The notes beneath the pieces were generated by a model, which saw nothing but the letters and a program-made list of their open reading frames with translations, did not search any database and was not told where the DNA came from. From DAXETY01 sp051155755 (GTDB lineage Bacteria; Desulfobacterota; Desulfobacteria; Desulfobacterales; SG8-13): DNA of 64,000 bases. This document shows positions 19,649 through 28,404 of the stretch, piece after piece (position 1 is the stretch's first letter; each line of letters opens with the position of its first letter). Made by a program: the position numbers and the translations under genes. The stretch covers positions 1-64,000 of the forward strand of contig DAXETY010000057.1 in NCBI GenBank assembly GCA_051155755.1, written 5' to 3'.

Positions 19649-19804
19649 ATGGCCAACCAAAACTACACTTGCCGGGAATATCGCCAAGAAATGCAGTTGC
19701 TGGCTCTGCGGAGGCGACTTGCGGATCGCGAACTGAGCGAACGGGAAAAAAAGGAATTGCAGGCGGAAATTCTTCGCCTGGAAGTGCAAATGCAACTGGA
19801 TTAA
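19649..19804 (+). CDS. Small 51-residue charged coiled-coil protein
   Basis: A short frame begins at ATG 19649, 39 nt after coaX, and encodes 51 residues with a neutral N-terminus (MANQNYTCREYRQEM) and then a heptad-like helix rich in Leu, Arg and Glu ending in LEVQMQLD. The even hydrophobic spacing and the charged make-up suggest a real helical protein. No clear Shine-Dalgarno is visible, so it could be translated by coupling or not at all. Function unknown. Confidence 0.55.
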   Translation: MANQNYTCREYRQEMQLLALRRRLADRELSEREKKELQAEILRLEVQMQLD

Positions 19805-19844
19805 CGGTGGGTGCGCCGACCCAATTCCGGTACCTTTTCTTCCA

Positions 19845-20483
19845 TCAAGACTTGCCCACCTCCTTCAGACTCTCTTTGAACACCCGATAGAAGAAATCAT
19901 TGTCGGTCAAACCGCGCTGGATGATTTTGCCGATGTCGTCGATGTTTTTTGTATTGACGATCATGTTGACGCTGTGACGAAAGGCCATCATCTGGTCCAT
20001 GGTTCGGTATTTGCTGCTGATCATGACCACGTAGATATTGCGCCGGGTACTCATGTTGAGTCGTTCCAGGTAGAGCAGGACCATGTTTGCATCGGGCCCG
20101 TCACAGAAAAACGATTCGTTGACCACCACCAGATCGTACTGATGATAGCGCATTTTTTTCAAGGCGTCCCGGCCACTGTCGGAAACCGTGACGTGATATT
20201 CCAGCAAATTCAGCGTGCTGACGATTTTCTTCAGAGCGGTGGCATCCGATTCACACACCAGCGCCGTCTGGCCCTCTTCCTCGATGAAATCAAAGGGCTT
20301 TTCCGAGGCATCATAGTTGCTGGAGCTAAACGCCTCCTGAAGTTGTTGCTGGCCGTCTTTGCGGGGGGCGATGGAAATCTGCTGCCGGCATTTAGGGCAG
20401 GGCAGGGATACCTTGCGGTCGGCGGGGATTTTCTCGTCCGGAACCTTAAACCGACTCTGGCATTTCTGACAGACGATGTCCAT
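19845..20483 (-). CDS. Zinc-ribbon protein with degenerate receiver domain
   Basis: A 212-residue cytoplasmic protein. Residues 1-40 form an MJ0042-type zinc ribbon with CQKC and CPKC. Residues about 75-200 follow the fold of a response-regulator receiver (ALVCESDATALKKIVSTL, a predicted VVVN strand end, then MISSK). The aspartate that would be phosphorylated is replaced: the strand end reads VVVNESFF. It may therefore act as a binding or output module rather than a classical regulator. It lies directly before two PilT-type ATPase genes on the same strand, which hints at a link to pilus motility or surface behaviour; this is inference. Confidence 0.7.
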   Translation of the reverse strand: MDIVCQKCQSRFKVPDEKIPADRKVSLPCPKCRQQISIAPRKDGQQQLQEAFSSSNYDASEKPFDFIEEEGQTALVCESDATALKKIVSTLNLLEYHVTVSDSGRDALKKMRYHQYDLVVVNESFFCDGPDANMVLLYLERLNMSTRRNIYVVMISSKYRTMDQMMAFRHSVNMIVNTKNIDDIGKIIQRGLTDNDFFYRVFKESLKEVGKS

Positions 20484-20553
20484 GGTAGCTTCCGATTCTT
20501 GGGTTGGTCGGGAAACGTTTCTTTTCCTTCCGGCATCGACGCGGGTCGGGCGG

Positions 20554-21729
20554 TTATCCAGCCTTGGCTTTCATGCCGTAAGCGCGGTCGAGCTCCAGTT
20601 TTTCGATGTCGGTGGTGGCCTCCCCGCGGGCGGATTTCAGCCCGTCGATGCCGCGTCCCACGATGCCGCGCCGCGAAGCAAAGGCCAGGGCGGTTTCTTC
20701 GGTGATCAGCCCCTGCTCGTAAAGTCCGACAATGTGTTCGTCGAAAGTGGTCATGCCGAATGCACGGCCGGTCTGCATGATTTCGTAAAAGGTTTTGCCC
20801 TCGGATTCACCATGCAAAATCGAGTCCTTTACACGCAGATTGGTGCCGAGGATTTCGAAGGTCGCCACCCGGCCGCCGCCGATTTTCGGCAGCAGTCGCT
20901 GGCAGACGATCCAGCGCAGAGAGTCGGCCAGACGAATTCGGATTTGCTGTTCTTCTTCGGTGGTAAACATACCGATGATGCGGTTGATGGTGGAGCCGGC
21001 ATCGATGGTGTGCAGGGTGGTGAGCACCAGGTGACCGGTTTCGGCCGCACTCAGGCCGATTTCCACCGTTTCGCGATCCCGCATTTCTCCCACCAGAATC
21101 ACCTTGGGCGCCTGCCGCAGCGCCGCCCGCAGCCCACTGGCGTAGCGGTCGAAATCCATGCCGAGTTCCCGCTGATTGAAGGTCGAATTTTTATGCGGGT
21201 GCTGGTACTCCACCGGGTCTTCGAGGGTGACCACGTGCACCGAGCGATCTTCGTTGATCTCGTTGAGTATGGCGGCCAGTGAGGTGGTTTTACCGGAACC
21301 GGTGGCACCGGTGACAAAGACGATGCCGTTTTTATCCTTGGAGATTTTATACATGGCTTCCGGCAAATCCAGCTCCGCAATCGTCGGTATTTTCGATTCC
21401 AGCTTTCGCAGTACGATGGAATAGTAGCCGGATTGGGAGAACACGTTGACACGGAACCGGGCTTTGCCGGGGAGTTTGTAGGAAAGGTCGCACGATCCCT
21501 GTTCCAGCAGCGTCCGGGTCAACCGGCGGTCCTGGTTGATCAGGTTCAATGCGAAAATTTCAGTCTGAAACGGGGTCAACTCTTTAAACGGCGGGCGCAT
21601 CTCCACCGGCACCAGTTCCCCGTCGCTTTCCACCTGTAACGGCTTGCCGACGGTGAGGTTCAGGTCCGATACGTTTTTGATCGAGTCGAGCATGCGGGTG
21701 AGGATGTGATCGATTTCCTGCTTTTTCAT
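20554..21729 (-). CDS. PilT/PilU-type twitching motility ATPase
   Basis: A 391-residue secretion-type ATPase that powers pilus retraction. It has Walker A GATGSGKT, the Asp box EDPVEYQHPHK, Walker B VILVGEMRDRETV and the histidine box TGHLVLTTLHT. The start is the ATG at 21729 after AGGGG; a longer frame has a non-family N-terminus. The ending region ALAFASRRG fits PilU-like accessory ATPases better than PilT, but the assignment is uncertain. A second PilT-family gene lies 405 nt upstream on the same strand. Confidence 0.85.
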   Translation of the reverse strand: MKKQEIDHILTRMLDSIKNVSDLNLTVGKPLQVESDGELVPVEMRPPFKELTPFQTEIFALNLINQDRRLTRTLLEQGSCDLSYKLPGKARFRVNVFSQSGYYSIVLRKLESKIPTIAELDLPEAMYKISKDKNGIVFVTGATGSGKTTSLAAILNEINEDRSVHVVTLEDPVEYQHPHKNSTFNQRELGMDFDRYASGLRAALRQAPKVILVGEMRDRETVEIGLSAAETGHLVLTTLHTIDAGSTINRIIGMFTTEEEQQIRIRLADSLRWIVCQRLLPKIGGGRVATFEILGTNLRVKDSILHGESEGKTFYEIMQTGRAFGMTTFDEHIVGLYEQGLITEETALAFASRRGIVGRGIDGLKSARGEATTDIEKLELDRAYGMKAKAG

Positions 21730-22134
21730 ACGATATCCCCTTGTTTCGTCGACGGAACGGGTTTCCGGAACCTCGACCGGTTTCAACGTGCCAACCAAGT
21801 ATCGATGGAACGTTGAGCGGAACCAGACGACAACCTTGATTATAGCACAAATTGTGACGATTTAGGAAGCCGGTGGCAGTTGGCGCAGCCGGAAGGAATG
21901 GTTGGGGAACGGCGGTTTCAAATAATAAATTTTGAATAAAATAAATTTGTTATATAACTCTCACTCCGGCAACCGGCCAATTTTGCGGCGCGCAAGGCTG
22001 TCGCTGGCCGGTCGCAGGTTCCGACCGAAAGCAGGATCATCCACGCATCATCGACGGCGCGAAATGACGGCCGCCCGCAAAGCGAACGGCCCATCGTTTT
22101 CGGCTTTTTTTAAACTTGAATCTTTCGACCGGGA
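21730..22134. other. Intergenic region between the two PilT-type genes
   Basis: The gap has a very AT-rich patch at about 21919-21958 that could hold a minus-strand promoter for the downstream ATPase, but no box pair is convincing. A 10-bp hairpin (22069-22091, loop AAA) lies about 45 nt after the upstream gene's stop. It is not followed by a U run on the minus strand, so it is at best a weak terminator. No reading frame is credible. Confidence 0.35.
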
Positions 22135-23217
22135 TTATACTTCGGTGAAATCGGCCGGCGGCGCTGTCAAAAGGGGTCGGAATTTGGCTTTTTCGTTGGA
22201 TTTCATATAGGCTTCTTCCGCGCTGACCCATCCCTTGTTGTACAGTTCCATGATCGCATCGTCCAGCAGCTGCATACCGTATTTCCGACCGGTCTGAATC
22301 ATCGAGGGCAGCTGGTGGGTTTTGGCCTCCCGGATCAGGTTGCGAACCGCTGAATTGGCGATCAGAATCTCCAGAGCCACACAGCGGGCTTTGCGATCGA
22401 CCCGTTTGAAGAGGACCTGCGCGATGACCGCACGGATGCCGTCTGCCAGGGTGGAGCGGATCTGGGCCTGCTGTTCGGCCGGGAACACTTCGATGACGCG
22501 GTCCACCGTTTTCACCGCACTGGTGGTGTGCAGGGTGGCGAACACCAGGTGTCCTGTGGAGGCGGCTTCGATGGCGAGCGAGATGGTTTCCAGGTCCCGC
22601 ATTTCGCCGACGAGGATGATGTCGGGATCCTCGCGCAGGGCCCCCCGCAGGGCTGCTGCAAATGTACGCGTGTGGATGCCGACCTCGCGATGGTTTACGA
22701 TGCATCCCTGGCTCTGGTGGACAAATTCAATCGGATCTTCCACGGTAATAATGTGATCCTTGCGAGTGCGATTGGCCACATCGATAATCGAAGCCAGGGT
22801 GGTCGATTTACCACTGCCGGTGGGACCGGTCACCAGTACCAGGCCTCTCGGCAGGGAGGCCAATTTCGATACGACCGGCGGCAGTCCCAGCTGCTCGGCG
22901 GTCATGATTGCACTGGGAATTTCGCGGAACACGGCACCCACACCGTTTTTTTGCATAAAAAAATTGGCGCGGTAACGGGCCAGGCCCGGAATTTCATAAC
23001 CAAAATCCACGTCCCCGGTCTCTTCAAACACCTTGATTTTTTCCTCCGGGGTGATTTCGTACAGCATGGAGCGAAGATCGTCGTTGTTCAGGACCTTGTA
23101 TTTAATCCGTTCGATATCGCCGCGGATCCGCAGTGCCGGAGGCTGACCCGCGGCAAGATGGAGGTCGGAAGCACCCTGTTCGTTCATCAGTTTGAAGAAT
23201 GCATCGATTTTTGCCAT
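22135..23217 (-). CDS. pilT: Type IV pilus retraction ATPase PilT
   Basis: A 360-residue hexameric ATPase. Residues 1-100 form the PAS-like N-terminal domain (GASDLHLAAGQPPALRI). The motor has Walker A GPTGSGKST, the Asp box VEDPIEF, Walker B IILVGEMRDLET and the His box TGHLVFATLHT. The AIRNLIRE-type signature reads AVRNLIREAKTHQL. It pulls type IV pili back in for twitching. No pilin or PilB gene is in the window. Start ATG 23217 has GGAGC before it. Confidence 0.93.
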   Translation of the reverse strand: MAKIDAFFKLMNEQGASDLHLAAGQPPALRIRGDIERIKYKVLNNDDLRSMLYEITPEEKIKVFEETGDVDFGYEIPGLARYRANFFMQKNGVGAVFREIPSAIMTAEQLGLPPVVSKLASLPRGLVLVTGPTGSGKSTTLASIIDVANRTRKDHIITVEDPIEFVHQSQGCIVNHREVGIHTRTFAAALRGALREDPDIILVGEMRDLETISLAIEAASTGHLVFATLHTTSAVKTVDRVIEVFPAEQQAQIRSTLADGIRAVIAQVLFKRVDRKARCVALEILIANSAVRNLIREAKTHQLPSMIQTGRKYGMQLLDDAIMELYNKGWVSAEEAYMKSNEKAKFRPLLTAPPADFTEV

Positions 23218-23417
23218 AGATTGCTCCGCTCAGGTTCTCTCTGCAGTCGGTGATTTCGGACAGCCCCGGACCACTGAATGCGATCGTGCTGCGGGAATGC
23301 GAACGACCATTCCGCAGACGGGGCGGATGGTCGTCGGGTTTGCTTCGGCTGCTTGAACCGGCGATGATTGAATGATGCCGGTCACGTGGCTTTTTATCGG
23401 CCCGTTTATGAAGACAA

Positions 23418-23927
23418 TCAGGATTTGCCCTGCTGCAGGAGTTTCAGCTTGGAATCCTCTTCATCCATGGTCTTCATGCCCTCCTTGCTGATTTCCAACA
23501 GCTTGGTGTGGGCTTCAATGACCGAGCCGATCTGAACTTCGATCTGCATGCGCTGTCGTTTTAATTCCGCGATGTCCTCGTGAAGTTGCGCCAGTCGATT
23601 GTGCGCTTTGTTCAGGATTTTTTCCGCTTTTACTTCGGCTTCGGCAATCAGCAATTCCGCCGACTTCTGGGCGTTGTCTTTCATCTGGTCGATGACTTTC
23701 TGTGAATTGAGCAACGCCCGTTTGAACGCATCTTCCCGATTTTTGTAGCCCTGGATTTCCTGCTGGAGACGCCGAATTTCTTCCTTCAAGCCTTCGTTCT
23801 GTTTCCGCAGGGCTTCGAAGGCATCGGCCATCTGATCCAGGAATACATCCACTTCATGGATGTCGAATCCACGAAACCGGGTTTTAAATTTTTGCTGCTG
23901 GATATCCAAGGGAGTCAGGTTTACCAT
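23418..23927 (-). CDS. DivIVA-domain protein
   Basis: A 169-residue cytoplasmic protein. The first 60 residues match the DivIVA membrane-curvature domain (LTPLDIQQQKFKTRFRGFD, then VDVFLDQMADAFE). The rest is a long coiled coil. DivIVA proteins mark poles or the division site. The ATG at 23927 follows GCAGGAGG. It is co-directional with, and 20 nt behind, a YggT gene and close to proC, matching the known proC-yggT-divIVA clustering. Confidence 0.88.
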   Translation of the reverse strand: MVNLTPLDIQQQKFKTRFRGFDIHEVDVFLDQMADAFEALRKQNEGLKEEIRRLQQEIQGYKNREDAFKRALLNSQKVIDQMKDNAQKSAELLIAEAEVKAEKILNKAHNRLAQLHEDIAELKRQRMQIEVQIGSVIEAHTKLLEISKEGMKTMDEEDSKLKLLQQGKS

Positions 23928-23947
23928 GGCTGCCTCCTGCCGGCCGT

Positions 23948-24247
23948 TCATAATAGCGTGTGAGAGAATCTCAACAGGCTCTGAACGACAAATATCTGTA
24001 GAAAATATATGATCAAGATGACGATCACCGGAGAGAAATCGATGCCTCCGAAGCTGGAGGGAATTCGGGATCGCACTTGATAAATGACCGGTTCGGTTAC
24101 GCCGTAAATAAATCGGACAATCGGGTTGTATGGGTCCGGATTCACCCAGGACAGAACGGCACGGGCGATGATGATGAGCATGTAGAAGAACAGGACATAA
24201 TCGAGCACTTTGGCCAATGCCATCAGAAAATAACCAAATACATACAT
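23948..24247 (-). CDS. YggT-family membrane protein
   Basis: A 99-residue membrane protein with an N-terminal pair of hydrophobic segments and a C-terminal one. The centre contains the family pattern ARAVLSWVNPDPYNPIVRF and EPVIYQVRSRIPS. The role of YggT is unclear; it is linked to cell division and osmotic stress by gene neighbourhood. The start at 24247 is chosen because the hydrophobic domain begins there. The longer frame adds a non-family stretch. Confidence 0.85.
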   Translation of the reverse strand: MYVFGYFLMALAKVLDYVLFFYMLIIIARAVLSWVNPDPYNPIVRFIYGVTEPVIYQVRSRIPSSFGGIDFSPVIVILIIYFLQIFVVQSLLRFSHTLL

Positions 24248-24670
24248 GAATCGACAGACCTCATATCCGGATACGGTGAGCGCATGGTCTGCGCGGCATG
24301 GATCGCAGTTGTCCGCCGCGGGACGCATTCGATGCCGTTGCATCGGGAATTGCCATGCATTTGTTATCGATCACGTGTAGCACAAGGTCTGGCATAGAAG
24401 CAATCCGGAATTTCAGTTGCATCCCGTTGACAGCATGCCGACACCAACGTTATGAATGCCGACAAGTTGAATTCGATTGCGATCATGGAAAGATCACGTC
24501 GACTTTGAAAATTTGAAACATTCAGCTCAGAAAATACGGTACTATACCACACTGCCAAGGGGTTGTCCAAAGTTAAAACCGCAATTAACGGGCTTTCGAT
24601 TGACTCGAGAATCCGTAACGCTCGTTTTCGGAGGAGGAAACCACTCCCCCCGGCAGGCAGGGAGGATGCA
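24248..24670. other. Divergent intergenic region between yggT and proC
   Basis: This 423-nt gap should hold promoters for both directions. A plus-strand pair TTGACA (24427-24432) and TTATGA (24450-24455), 17 nt apart, is a candidate for proC, although it lies about 215 nt before the start codon. No RNA gene or convincing small protein was seen. Confidence 0.4.
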
Positions 24671-25522
24671 ATGACGCAGATGGAATCGGCCGTTGGGTTC
24701 ATCGGCGGCGGCAATATGGGAGAAGCGCTGATCGGCGCCCTGCTTCGCTCCGGTGTATTGCCCCCCGGGGCTTTGCACGTTTCCGATGTTCGGCCCGAAC
24801 GACGGGCGTTTCTGGCGACAACCTACGGGGTTCAGACGACATCCGACAACATCGAGTTGTTCCAGGAATGCAGCGTGGTCGTGCTGGCGGTAAAACCGCA
24901 GCAAATGACGGCGGTATTGTCGGAAATTGCCAACCGCAAAGATTACGCCGTGCCGGGACGCAAACTGATTCTCTCAATTGCCGCCGGCTATCCGATCCGC
25001 AAAATCGAATCCCTGTTGTACGAGCCGCTTTCGCAACCGAATCGAACCAACCTTGCCGTCATTCGGGTCATGCCCAACACACCGGCCCTTGTGCTGGCCG
25101 GCATGAGCGGTATGAGTCTGAATCGGAATGCGACCGAACAAGACCGCCGGATTGCCGTTCGAATGCTCGAGTCGATGGGCAGAGTGATTGAATTTGAAGA
25201 GCCGCAGCTCGACGCGGTCACCGCGCTTTCCGGATCGGGGCCCGCCTATGTTTTTTTCATGGCAGAATCCATGATCGCAGCCGGAATCCGGCTTGGTTTG
25301 ACTGCGAAAGATTCCGCCGCACTCACGCTTCAGACGATCAAGGGGGCGGTTGCCTTGATGGAGACTTCCGGCGAAACACCGGAGGAACTGCGGAAAAAGG
25401 TCACTTCACCGGGAGGCACCACCGAAGCCGCCCTGTCCGTGTTGGCCGCCGGGCGTTTCAAAAACACGGTGGTGGAAGCCATCCGGGCCGCCGCGGAACG
25501 GGCCGCGGCACTTTCGGCGTGA
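24671..25522 (+). CDS. proC: Pyrroline-5-carboxylate reductase
   Basis: A 283-residue enzyme for the last step of proline synthesis, reducing pyrroline-5-carboxylate with NAD(P)H. The Rossmann motif is VGFIGGGNMGEAL. Family motifs include VVLAVKPQ, RVMPNTPALV, the LSGSGPAYVF stretch and the end TSPGGTTEAAL. Its ATG at 24671 follows GGAGG. The next gene overlaps its stop by 4 nt. Confidence 0.96.
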   Translation: MTQMESAVGFIGGGNMGEALIGALLRSGVLPPGALHVSDVRPERRAFLATTYGVQTTSDNIELFQECSVVVLAVKPQQMTAVLSEIANRKDYAVPGRKLILSIAAGYPIRKIESLLYEPLSQPNRTNLAVIRVMPNTPALVLAGMSGMSLNRNATEQDRRIAVRMLESMGRVIEFEEPQLDAVTALSGSGPAYVFFMAESMIAAGIRLGLTAKDSAALTLQTIKGAVALMETSGETPEELRKKVTSPGGTTEAALSVLAAGRFKNTVVEAIRAAAERAAALSA

Positions 25523-25962
25523 AAATGATGCGGACCCTTCTGAATTGGATGTTGCGGCTGCTGCTGGCTGCGGTATTTTTGTACGCGGCGCTGGGCAAGA
25601 TCTGGGATCCCCAGGGGTTTGCCATTACGATCACCAATTATCAGATGTTGCCCGATTGGGCCGTGAATCCCACGGCCCTTTTGCTTCCCTGGCTGGAGGC
25701 GGTTTGTGCGGTGCTGCTTCTGACAGGACGTTGGACCGAAGGCAGTTTGATGATTATCAACGGACTGTTGCTGGTTTTTATCGCGGCGCTGGCGATCAAC
25801 TGGTACCGGGGAATCGATGTCGCCTGCGGTTGTTTTACCACCGCAGATCAGGGCGGCAGCAATTATCTGCACGATATTCTGCGCGATGTGCTTCTGCTGG
25901 CCGTCGGTATTTGGCTGGCTTTCCAGCGGATCCGCATCTCTCGAGGTCCGGCGTCTGTCTGA
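25519..25962 (+). CDS. DoxX/MauE-like membrane protein
   Basis: A 147-residue protein with four hydrophobic helices, of the MauE/DoxX redox-associated kind. The AALGKIWDPQGFA stretch after the first helix and YQMLPDW are typical. A pair of cysteines is at VACGCFT. Such proteins are thought to support disulfide or quinone-linked redox chemistry in the membrane. GTG 25519 overlaps the proC stop; ATG 25525 or 25528 are alternative starts. A thioredoxin-like exported protein is encoded downstream, which fits a shared thiol-redox task. Confidence 0.75.
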   Translation: MKMMRTLLNWMLRLLLAAVFLYAALGKIWDPQGFAITITNYQMLPDWAVNPTALLLPWLEAVCAVLLLTGRWTEGSLMIINGLLLVFIAALAINWYRGIDVACGCFTTADQGGSNYLHDILRDVLLLAVGIWLAFQRIRISRGPASV

Positions 25963-26093
25963 TCACCGGTCGAAAGCGAAACGCCCCCGGATCGAAAGGC
26001 ACCGAATTGCGGTTTCGGAATTGGCGCCGACGTGCTATAGTGTCATCTCTTCAACCGGCAGTGATGTTTGCGTAACGGAGTCTTTCCGGGAAA

Positions 26094-26531
26094 ATGCAAA
26101 TGAACAAATTGATCCGAGCTCTGGGTGTGGTTCTTGCGGGATTGCTCGTGGTCGCGGCGCCGTTTTTTACAGAGGCTTCGCCACTGCGATGGTATTCCTT
26201 CGAAAAAGGTATGGAAATCAGCAGTCAGAAGGGCAAAAAAGTTTTTGTGTTTTTTCGAGCCGATTGGTGCCGATATTGCCACACCATGGAAACAGAGACC
26301 TTTCAAAATCCGGAAGTCCTGGCTTTTTTGAACGAAAAATTCATTGCCGTGCGGGTGGATACAGACAAGGAACAGGAGCTGTCGAACATGTTCCGCGTGC
26401 GGGGATTGCCGGACACCTGGTTTTTTTCCGAAAACGGAGATGTCATTGGACATCGACCGGGATACATCGCTCCGGAAACCTTCATCAAGATCCTGCAAAG
26501 CGTTTCCAGTGCCGGCTCCGGACCGCAATAG
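26094..26531 (+). CDS. Exported thioredoxin-like protein
   Basis: A 145-residue protein with a signal peptide (hydrophobic core about residues 8-22, likely cut near EASP). A thioredoxin fold follows with active site WCRYC and the cis-proline region RGLPDTWFF. It belongs to the SoxW/DsbD-gamma-like or thioredoxin_7 group and should reduce or oxidise thiols outside the cytoplasm. It follows the DoxX/MauE-like gene by 130 nt. First of two nearby methionines used as start; the second is two residues on. Confidence 0.8.
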   Translation: MQMNKLIRALGVVLAGLLVVAAPFFTEASPLRWYSFEKGMEISSQKGKKVFVFFRADWCRYCHTMETETFQNPEVLAFLNEKFIAVRVDTDKEQELSNMFRVRGLPDTWFFSENGDVIGHRPGYIAPETFIKILQSVSSAGSGPQ

Positions 26532-26601
26532 ACGCCGCCGTGCAGCTCAACCGGCCAATCCGGCGAAAAAAATGGAACCCCCCGGGGATACGTGCTGCGC
26601 T

Positions 26602-26731
26602 GATTCTTGCCCAGACCGGGTGCGACTGCAAGTTCGACATCGAGGCCCAACAGTGCTTCTGCCTTTTCTTGCCAGCGGCGGATGCCGCAGGAGGAAAATT
26701 CAAGCCACCCGCTTCACGGGTGGCTGTTGAC
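26602..26731 (+). repeat. Structured intergenic repeat, copy 1
   Basis: About 130 nt shared with 27158-27296 in the same orientation. Shared blocks are GCCCA(G/A)ACCGGGTGC, GCAAGTTC(G/A)AC, GTGCTTCTG(C/T)CT and TTCTTGCCAGCGGC. It ends in a perfect 9-bp hairpin, AGCCACCCG / CGGGTGGCT (26703-26725). Two similar copies flank a small membrane-protein gene. Confidence 0.75.
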
Positions 26732-26746
26732 GCCGGTTTCAATGAA

Positions 26747-27013
26747 TCACGGTTCCAGATCCTTGCGCTGATAACGGATGCGTCGGGCCAACCGAAAGAT
26801 CAGCGATGCCATTACACCGGTACAGAGCAGCGCCAGTAAAATTGGCAGCCAGACCTTACCGCGATGCACCTCTTCTTCCATCGCGACCGAAATGCCGGTA
26901 AAAGAGAACACCAGGGCCACCAGCACCACAACCATCAAAAGAACACAGGCGGTGTTGGAATCATACCAGGGTGCAATCCACTTTCGATGAACTGGTTTTT
27001 GATCGTAGCGCAT
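26747..27013 (-). CDS. Small two-helix membrane protein
   Basis: An 88-residue protein with two hydrophobic helices (about 24-46 and 56-76), a His/Lys/Trp-rich N-terminus and a basic C-terminus. No family recognised. The ATG at 27013 follows AGGGATCGG. It is the only minus-strand gene between proC and the hdr region, and it lies exactly between two copies of a structured repeat. This could reflect insertion as a unit. Confidence 0.55.
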   Translation of the reverse strand: MRYDQKPVHRKWIAPWYDSNTACVLLMVVVLVALVFSFTGISVAMEEEVHRGKVWLPILLALLCTGVMASLIFRLARRIRYQRKDLEP

Positions 27014-27157
27014 CAGAGTCCGATCCCTTCGATCGACGCTGTCTTTGTGTTCATGCGCGGCGTTTTCTCTGCCGTACGACGGCAAGATTTGCCGGCTGCT
27101 GAAATCATACGGTAATCAACATCTCAAATCAAGTCACTCGCAACGTCACGACGTGGC

Positions 27158-27296
27158 CAATTCCTGCCCAAACCGGGTGCTGTGCACCCGGTGCAAGTTC
27201 AACTTCGAAGCACAAAAGTGCTTCTGTCTATTCTTGCCAGCGGCAATTACCGCTGGCAAGAATATCCAAGGCACCCGTTTCGCGGGTGGTTGTTGA
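27158..27296 (+). repeat. Structured intergenic repeat, copy 2
   Basis: The better folded copy. Three perfect stems are visible: ACCGGGTGC/GCACCCGGT (27172-27192), CTTGCCAGCGG/CCGCTGGCAAG (27233-27260) and CACCCG/CGGGTG (27272-27288). It ends 45 nt before the chosen start of the ChaN-like gene. Confidence 0.75.
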
Positions 27297-27340
27297 ATTC
27301 CGGCTCGAGTGTCTTTCCACACTTGCTTGAGAGGTGCCCT

Positions 27341-28216
27341 TTGCAAAAGATGCTGGCTGCATTTCTTTTCGGTTCGATATTGTCGGCGGGCTGCGCCGGC
27401 ATGCCACCGGTGGTCACCGTCGATGACTCGGGTCAGACCTTTGCTTCCGGAACGATTCTTTCATCCGAAACCCGGACGCCGATTTCCTATGAAACGCTGA
27501 TCAACGAACTGGCCGACAGCCGGGTGGTTTACATCGGAGAGGTACATACCGAGGCCGCTCATCATGAAATCCAGCTGAAAATCATCCGTTCGTTAACCGC
27601 GCTGAAACCGCAGTCCAAAGTCGGTATGGAAATGTTCGATTTTACCTACCAACCGGTGTTGGTGCAGTGGTCGGCCGGCGAGCTGGAACGCGAGATCTTT
27701 CTCAAAAAGACTCAGTGGAAGGTCAACTGGGGTTTCGATTTTGGACTCTATGAACCGATTCTGAACTTTTTACGCAGTGAAAACCTGCCCCTGATCGGAT
27801 TGAACGTGCCGACTTTTCTCCCGCCCCGGGTGCGGGTGGGGGGGCTGGAAAATCTGCTGGCGCGCGACAAGGAGTTGTTGCCGTCGGAGATTGACACCAC
27901 GAACGAAGCCCACCGCGCTTTCGTCAGAGAAACCTTCGAACGGCATCACTTTCTGAAATCAACCGATTTTGAATTCTTTTATCAGGCCCAGTGTCTGTGG
28001 GAAGACGGCATGGCCGAATCGATTGCCCGGAATCTCGGCGATGCGTCCATGATTGTGGTGATCGGAAACGGACATATCATTTTCAAATTCGGCGTTCCGG
28101 ACCGGGCTTATCACCGCACGAGTGCACCCTTTCGCACCGTATACCTGGCGCCGGCCGGCTCGACGGTCGAATGGGATTACGCCGACTACATCTGGGTTAC
28201 CCCCGTTTCGGAGTGA
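27341..28216 (+). CDS. ChaN-like lipoprotein
   Basis: A 291-residue predicted lipoprotein. The leader ends with the lipobox LSAGC. The mature part has the ChaN/DUF399 features VVYIGEVHTEAAHHEIQ near its start and VVIGNGHI near the end, the fold of the Tiki/EreA group that holds metal or haem through His and Glu. ChaN homologues take part in iron uptake, so an iron or haem role at the membrane is possible. I choose the TTG at 27341 as start because GAGAGG lies 6 nt upstream; ATG 27350 is also possible. Confidence 0.75.
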   Translation: MQKMLAAFLFGSILSAGCAGMPPVVTVDDSGQTFASGTILSSETRTPISYETLINELADSRVVYIGEVHTEAAHHEIQLKIIRSLTALKPQSKVGMEMFDFTYQPVLVQWSAGELEREIFLKKTQWKVNWGFDFGLYEPILNFLRSENLPLIGLNVPTFLPPRVRVGGLENLLARDKELLPSEIDTTNEAHRAFVRETFERHHFLKSTDFEFFYQAQCLWEDGMAESIARNLGDASMIVVIGNGHIIFKFGVPDRAYHRTSAPFRTVYLAPAGSTVEWDYADYIWVTPVSE

Positions 28217-28230
28217 AATACAGGGCGGGT

Positions 28231-28300
28231 TGCGGGCTGTGTATTGAAACGGCGAATCGGCGCAAAAGAGTTCGATTGGTTGCATTGGTTTTATTGGAAA
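28231..28300 (-). repeat. Composite repeat element, family A (short copy)
   Basis: A reduced copy: ATTGAAACGGCGAATCGGCG core followed by three TTGGTT-type units. It sits just after the ChaN-like gene. Confidence 0.6.
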
Positions 28301-28357
28301 CATTTTCATTTCCGCCATTACCAATCAGCTTCCCGGTCCGGACAAACGCACAAACGG

Positions 28358-28404
28358 ACTCTACATATTGATATTTTATATTGACAACCCACCATATCTT
28401 GTTG
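28358..28404 (+). promoter_or_regulatory. Two NrdR-like boxes in front of nrdD
   Basis: Compared with the NrdR consensus ACACwATATATwGTGT, 28358-28373 (ACTCTACATATTGATA) and 28389-28404 (CCACCATATCTTGTTG) each match about 11 of 16 positions. Their starts are exactly 31 nt apart, the three-helical-turn spacing known for paired NrdR sites. The second box overlaps the promoter spacer, as expected for a repressor. Confidence 0.6.

Noticed and set aside
21850..22134. GC-rich hairpins upstream of the PilU-like gene considered as a cyclic di-GMP riboswitch
   Set aside because: The conserved GEMM core and tetraloop/receptor were not found.
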